From assembly GCA_023511585.1 (NCBI GenBank), contig JAIMBF010000021.1, positions 1-37,093 on the forward strand: a stretch of DNA of 37,093 bases. Direction: 5' to 3'. The notes beneath the pieces are model-generated. The model was not told the origin of the DNA and searched no databases. It was given only the letters and a program-made list of their open reading frames with translations. Origin of the DNA: Terriglobia bacterium (GTDB lineage: Bacteria; Pseudomonadota; Alphaproteobacteria; Acetobacterales; Acetobacteraceae). Positions within the stretch are counted from its first letter, which is position 1. Every line of letters begins with the position of its first letter. Positions 33,274-37,093 of this stretch are shown here, piece after piece. The translations under genes and the position numbers were made by a program.

Positions 33274-34928
33274 TCTTCGGGGAAATTCCGCTGGAAGAGG
33301 CCGAAGGCGCAGTGAATGCGCATACCCACCGTCTGGAGGGGCGCGTGGTGCGCAAGGGCCAGATTCTTGATGCCGCCGCCATCGCCGCGCTGCGTGCGGC
33401 AGGGCATACGCGGATCGTAGCGGCGAAGCTGGAGCCCGGCGATGTGGGCGAGAACGAAGCGGCCGAACGGCTTGCTGCCGCTTTGGAAGCGCCGCATCTC
33501 CGCCGCACCCGCGCGGCCACCGGGCGGGTGAATTTCGCCGCGGAGCGCGCCGGGCTGTTCGTGGTCGATCGTGCGGGCGTCGATGCCATCAACGCGGTGC
33601 ACGAATCCCTTACCTTGGGCACGCTGCCGGATGCCACGCCGGTGGCTCCGCGCGATATGGTGGCGACGGTGAAAGTGATCCCGTTTTCCGTCCCCGGCGC
33701 GCTCTTGGAAGAAGCCTGCCGCTATGCGCGCGCCAACGGCGCACCCTTCCGCCTCCATCCCTTCCGGCCGCTGCGCGCGGGCCTGGTGCTGACGGAACTG
33801 CCGGGCATGAAGGAGAGCGTTCTGGAAAACACCATCGCGGCCACCGAGGCGCGCATCGCCGGTTTCGGCGGTTCGCTTCTCGCCCCGCGCCGCAGCGCCC
33901 ATGCCGAGGCGCCCATTGCCGCGGCGCTTCGCGGCTTGCTTGATGAAGGCGCGCAGATCGTCATGGTGGCGGGTGCCTCGGCGGTTGTCGATCGGCGCGA
34001 CGTTGCGCCGGCCGCGATTGTCCGTTTGGGCGGCGAGATCCGCCATTTCGGCATGCCCGTCGATCCCGGCAATCTGATTTGCGTGGGCCGGATCGGCGAG
34101 ATTCCCGCCCTCGTCCTACCCGGCTGCGCCGGAAGCCCGAAGCCGAACGGCATCGATTTCGTCTTGCAGCGGCTTTATGCCGGCCTCGATGTCGGTCCGC
34201 AGGAGATCATGCGCCTCGGCGTCGGCGGTTTGCTCAAAGATATCAGCGCCCGGCCCTTGCCGCGCGCCAAAGCCTCGCCGGTTGATCCCGCGCCCGCGCG
34301 GCGGCCGGCCATTGCCGCGGTGGTGCTCGCCGCCGGCCAATCCAGCCGTATGGCGCCCTACAACAAGCTGCTGCTGCCCGACCGCAGCGGCAAGCCGATG
34401 ATTGCCCGCGTGGTGGACAATCTGCTGGCCTCCGCCGCGCGGCCCATCGTCGTGGTGCTCGGCCATCAACGCGAGGAGGTACGGGCGGCGCTCGCCGGCC
34501 GGCCGGTGCGCTTCGTGGTGGCCGAGGATTACGCCAGCGGGCTTTCCGCCTCGTTGCGGGCAGGGGTGGCGGCCTTGCCGGAAGACGTCGCGGGGGCGGT
34601 CATTTGCCTCGGCGATATGCCGCTGATTACCGCACGGGTGATCGAGCGGCTCATCGACGCCTACGATCCCGACGAAGGCCGCTTGATTGTGGTGCCGACG
34701 CATCAAAACCGCCAAGGCAACCCGATCCTCTGGGATCGGCGCTTTTTTGCCGAAATGCAGGCGCTTCGCGGCGATGCCGGCGCGCGCTTTCTGCTTTCAC
34801 GGCACGCCGAGGCGGTGGCCGAGGTGGAAGTGGAGACCGATGCGGTGCTGCGCGATTTCGATACGGTGGAAAGCCTGGCCAGCCTTCCCGAGCGCTTCCG
34901 CCCTGCCTTGCCCACCAACACGGGATAA
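33270..34928 (+). CDS. Fused MoeA-like molybdopterin-binding domain and MobA/MocA-like nucleotidyltransferase
   Basis: This 552-residue fusion has an N-terminal half (about 1-335) resembling the molybdopterin-binding MoeA/MogA-type fold, with FGEIPLEEAEGAVNAHTHRL, IVMVAGASAVVDRRDVAP and FVLQRLYAGL. The C-terminal half (about 345-552) is a MobA/MocA-like transferase with VLAAGQSSRMAPYNKLLL and VICLGDMPLIT. Such proteins attach GMP or CMP to molybdopterin, giving the dinucleotide cofactor used by xanthine- and CO-dehydrogenase-type enzymes; MCD (CMP) is typical of this family but not proven here. It ends the operon, coupled by ATGA to the XdhC-C gene. A hairpin follows. Confidence 0.88.
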   Translation: MIFGEIPLEEAEGAVNAHTHRLEGRVVRKGQILDAAAIAALRAAGHTRIVAAKLEPGDVGENEAAERLAAALEAPHLRRTRAATGRVNFAAERAGLFVVDRAGVDAINAVHESLTLGTLPDATPVAPRDMVATVKVIPFSVPGALLEEACRYARANGAPFRLHPFRPLRAGLVLTELPGMKESVLENTIAATEARIAGFGGSLLAPRRSAHAEAPIAAALRGLLDEGAQIVMVAGASAVVDRRDVAPAAIVRLGGEIRHFGMPVDPGNLICVGRIGEIPALVLPGCAGSPKPNGIDFVLQRLYAGLDVGPQEIMRLGVGGLLKDISARPLPRAKASPVDPAPARRPAIAAVVLAAGQSSRMAPYNKLLLPDRSGKPMIARVVDNLLASAARPIVVVLGHQREEVRAALAGRPVRFVVAEDYASGLSASLRAGVAALPEDVAGAVICLGDMPLITARVIERLIDAYDPDEGRLIVVPTHQNRQGNPILWDRRFFAEMQALRGDAGARFLLSRHAEAVAEVEVETDAVLRDFDTVESLASLPERFRPALPTNTG

Positions 34929-34932
34929 GGGG

Positions 34933-34965
34933 AATAAGGCGTTATTGCGGCAGCGGCGCCTTATT
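34933..34965. terminator. Hairpin shared by the cox operon and the cupin gene
   Basis: A nine-base-pair stem AATAAGGCG (34933-34941) with CGCCTTATT (34957-34965) lies five bases after the operon stop, with a 15-base loop. It overlaps the stop codon of the convergent cupin gene. The plus side is followed by only a short GCGTCGGTTG, so it is a moderate candidate for a bidirectional terminator. Confidence 0.5.
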
Positions 34966-35350
34966 GCGTCGGTTGCCAGGGGCCGGTGACAAAGACGGCC
35001 TCTTCCGCACCCGGCCAAGGCGGCATGGTCACGCCGACCGCGGCAAGCGGCGCATCCCCGTCGCAGCGGAATTGAAACCGCGTTCCCGTCGGGATGGTGA
35101 GGGAAAGGCCCGGAACCAGCTCGGTGATCTCTTCCGCATCATCGCCCGCGCGCCACATTCGCCCCCTGCCGGCCAGAATGAACCAAATTTCCTCCACCGT
35201 GCGGTGGCGGATTGCTTTGGAAACGGCACCGGGGGGCAGCGTGAAATGGGCCATACTGCCGCGGCTGGCGGCGGCAAGAATGCGCACTTCGGATCCGTCC
35301 GGCGCGATCACGTCCGCGTCTTTGCCAAGGCGTCGCGTTTGCAGCTGCAT
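34961..35350 (-). CDS. Single-domain cupin protein
   Basis: This 129-residue protein has the two cupin motifs in a small beta-barrel: HRTVEEIWFILAGRGRMWR (motif 1 with H and E) and PGLSLTIPTGTRFQFR (motif 2, in which the usual His is replaced). The missing second-motif His suggests altered or lost metal binding. Cupins act as isomerases, dioxygenases, lyases or sugar-binding proteins, and the substrate is not evident. It is convergent with the molybdenum operon and 70 bases downstream of the methyltransferase gene on the same strand, so co-transcription is possible. Confidence 0.75.
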   Translation of the reverse strand: MQLQTRRLGKDADVIAPDGSEVRILAAASRGSMAHFTLPPGAVSKAIRHRTVEEIWFILAGRGRMWRAGDDAEEITELVPGLSLTIPTGTRFQFRCDGDAPLAAVGVTMPPWPGAEEAVFVTGPWQPTQ

Positions 35351-35420
35351 TTGATGAAATCTCCCCGAACTGGCATGGCAAGCGGCAGGTTCTCATAAAG
35401 CGGCGCTCCTGGGGAGCGGC

Positions 35421-36581
35421 TTATTTCCGCAACCGCAGGTTTTGCCCAATCCGGTGCAGCGCGCGCAGCGGCGCCGTAAGCCGCCAGGAGCGCGAAGCCC
35501 GCAACGCGGCAATTTCCGCTTCCAGCATGCGGATCCGATCGCTCTCGGTGGGGCCTCCGCGCGTGCTTTCTGGGCCTGCAAACGGTGAGGGCGTCTTTTT
35601 ACGCGCAATCAGCGTCGAGCCGGCCGGTATCGTGCGCAAAGCCTCTTCCGAGAGGTTTTTGCAATACGGCGCTGCCAGCTGCGCATCCGGCGGGGTTGCT
35701 AGAATCTCGCCGATTGTCAGCTGTTCAAAACGTTCCCGATCCGCCCCTGCAAGCCCCTCTCGCCAAGCATGAAGAATCCACCAGATCGACTGGATCGGAT
35801 GGTTGTTCGCCTCGATGGTGCTGGAAATAATCTCGCACTGGCGGGCAAATAAACTCACGGCGCCGAGCGGCGTGGCATTGAAATAATGGTGCGGATAACC
35901 GTGCACGCCTTGCAGAAACGGATAGTCCACCAGAAGCTTTCCGCCCGGCTTCAGAACCCGGCAAATCTCGCGCGCCACATCCCACGGCCGCAGCGTGTGC
36001 TCCAGCACGGCGCAACAGATCACGTAATCGAATTGTTCATCCGCAAACGGGAGATCTTCGCCCACGCATAAAACATCCGTGCTGATCCACGGATAAATCT
36101 CGGTATTGACGATGTTGCTGAAATAGCTGGCGCGCAACCCCGCGCCGAGATCCAGGCAAAGGCGTTCCGGCTGGCTGAGAATTTCCTCGATGAACGGGCC
36201 GCCATAGAGGTTTGCGGATACCGGCGGGTGTTCCGGAATATCGAATTCCGCAATCGTCTGCGCATCGAGGAAATTGGCAGGTTCACCCCGGCGCCGCAGC
36301 GCGGAGGGCTCGCGGCGAAAGCGCAAGCGGCGGAGCTTCTGCTCGCGCATCTCGGCAACCCGTTCGTGGTTGATAAACTGCATTCGTCCTTCATGCACGC
36401 CGTAAGTAACGAAATGCTCGCGTGCGGACATGCCGGCTTTGCGCACATCCGGGTTGGCGTCGAGATAGCCCTTTTCGTCGATATCCTCAGCCCGTTGCGG
36501 CTTTTGCACGCAAATAACCTCGGCCGCGCGGCCGCCTGCGCCTTCCTGTTCCATGTTTGTCCTAGCGTGCGTTTGATCCAT
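35421..36581 (-). CDS. SAM-dependent methyltransferase with surface-polysaccharide-type flanking modules
   Basis: This 386-residue modular protein starts with a YLDANPDVRKAGMSAREHF-type repeat ending in GVHEGR (about residues 38-65), a module often found at the ends of glycosyltransferases and large surface proteins. A class I methyltransferase domain follows (LCLDLGAGLRASYF, motif VICCAVLEHTLRPWDVAREI, LKPGGKLLVDYPF). The tail contains an ExxIAALRASRSWRLTAPLRAL helix typical of glycan-modifying enzymes. It probably methylates a polysaccharide or its precursor. I chose ATG 36581; a second ATG at 36554 is possible. An eight-C run (36636-36643) lies just upstream. Confidence 0.8.
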   Translation of the reverse strand: MDQTHARTNMEQEGAGGRAAEVICVQKPQRAEDIDEKGYLDANPDVRKAGMSAREHFVTYGVHEGRMQFINHERVAEMREQKLRRLRFRREPSALRRRGEPANFLDAQTIAEFDIPEHPPVSANLYGGPFIEEILSQPERLCLDLGAGLRASYFSNIVNTEIYPWISTDVLCVGEDLPFADEQFDYVICCAVLEHTLRPWDVAREICRVLKPGGKLLVDYPFLQGVHGYPHHYFNATPLGAVSLFARQCEIISSTIEANNHPIQSIWWILHAWREGLAGADRERFEQLTIGEILATPPDAQLAAPYCKNLSEEALRTIPAGSTLIARKKTPSPFAGPESTRGGPTESDRIRMLEAEIAALRASRSWRLTAPLRALHRIGQNLRLRK

Positions 36582-36762
36582 GCTCCGAGAATAAAGCAAA
36601 GAGAAGCGGCGCGCTGCCCCCGCAACTCTGCTGTACCCCCCCCGCCGACGCGGCGCTCTCCCTGCCCCCCGCACACCGTGCCGGCCGCGTCAGAACGGGA
36701 GCAACGCGGCATGGCGGATTGGGGCAACCCGAAACCGCCTGCGTTCCGACGCTCCGGCATGG

Positions 36763-36776
36763 TTGATCCTGCTCAA
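36763..36776 (+). promoter_or_regulatory. FNR/FixK-like box before the BON-domain gene
   Basis: TTGATcctgCTCAA matches the TTGA-N6-TCAA core exactly and the longer TTGAT-N4-ATCAA consensus at nine of ten positions. A -10-like TACGAT (36799-36804, four of six matches to TATAAT) begins 22 bases after the box, the exact class II FNR spacing. The BON gene starts at 36843. The rest of the 261-base gap holds two C-rich runs and no gene. Confidence 0.55.
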
Positions 36777-36842
36777 TGTGTGCGCGCGCGTTCAGGGCTA
36801 CGATTTCATTTTGGGCAAAGCCTTTGCGCGGAGAAGCACAAA

Positions 36843-37093
36843 ATGGCCGATGAGAAAGACGTGCTCGATGCCGTCCGTCGCGCCCTGCACAGCGAGGCGC
36901 GCATCCGCCCCACCCAGGGGCCGATCCGGCTTTCCTTCGCCGACGGCACGCTGACGATGGAAGGCGAGGTTGCGGATATCGCCGGCAAGAAACTGGCATT
37001 GGAGGCGGCAGCCAAGGTGCCGGGGGTTCGCGTGATCATCGATCGGCTGCATGTGCGTCCGGCCACGCCGATGGGAGACGGCGAAATCCGCGA
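36843..37093 (+). CDS. BON-domain protein (3' partial)
   Basis: The first 83 codons are in the window and the gene continues beyond it. The sequence DVLDAVRRALHSEARI, then IRLSFADGTLTMEGEVADIAGKKLALEAAAKVPGVRVIIDRL (shown across the domain, described rather than quoted whole) fits a BON domain: an amphipathic helix, a GxLTLxGxV-type strand pair, then a helix and the final valine-rich strand. There is no signal peptide, so it is probably cytoplasmic. BON domains bind phospholipids or ligands. A GGAG site precedes the ATG by nine bases, and an FNR-like promoter lies upstream. Confidence 0.8.
   Translation, partial: MADEKDVLDAVRRALHSEARIRPTQGPIRLSFADGTLTMEGEVADIAGKKLALEAAAKVPGVRVIIDRLHVRPATPMGDGEIR

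Overview
The window is GC-rich bacterial chromosome with a strongly alphaproteobacterial gene set. The clues are the recG / sdhE / mfd block, an NDUFS4-type complex I accessory protein, and a CoxG-CoxD-CoxE-XdhC-MobA molybdenum-hydroxylase maturation operon. The very long repetitive RTX/beta-repeat surface protein and the mix of other genes would fit Rhodospirillales/Acetobacteraceae, but that finer placement is inference. There is no plasmid, phage or transposase gene in the window.

Layout, left to right. (1) 1-3.8 kb: the 3' part of a giant secreted repeat protein with a type I secretion-like C-terminus, then a 2-oxoglutarate/Fe(II) oxygenase preceded by a perfect FNR/FixK-type box. (2) 3.9-8.9 kb: a branched-chain amino-acid-type (HAAT) ABC uptake system, with a Tat-exported binding protein divergent from LivH, a fused LivM-LivG and LivF. 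(3) 9.1-11.8 kb: a proline-rich exported protein of unknown function, a CxCC membrane permease (ArsP/DUF318-like) and an unusual short-chain dehydrogenase. (4) 11.9-17.8 kb: mfd and sdhE, divergent from recG. (5) 17.8-19.0 kb: an exported haem c domain fused to a virginiamycin-B-lyase-like propeller. (6) 19.3-22.9 kb: a three-gene operon with an NfrB-like membrane glycosyltransferase, its own UDP-GlcNAc 2-epimerase (WecB) and a HlyD-like periplasmic adaptor. It resembles the E. coli N4-glycan-receptor (NGR) pathway and sits behind a striking AT-rich promoter patch. (7) 23.1-27.0 kb: a superfamily 1 helicase fused to a PLD domain and a zinc ribbon (type II Mokosh-like phage defence architecture), and an unrecognised 223-residue protein facing it. 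They lie at the 3' side of a tRNA-Arg gene. (8) 27.1-29.4 kb: tRNA-Arg, the complex I accessory gene and tRNA-Pro, then DUF192 and a class I histone-deacetylase-like amidohydrolase. (9) 29.5-34.9 kb: six translationally coupled genes for maturing molybdenum hydroxylases, without the hydroxylase subunits. (10) 35.0-37.1 kb: a cupin, a modular polysaccharide-type methyltransferase and the start of a BON-domain gene, which has a second FNR-like box.

The two most interesting systems are the NGR-like exopolysaccharide operon and the helicase-PLD defence candidate. They are neighbours, and NGR is itself a phage receptor in E. coli. The paired FNR-like boxes (2909-2922 and 36763-36776) each have a -10-like hexamer at class II spacing, which suggests a low-oxygen regulon. 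No stretch over 300 bases lacks a gene.
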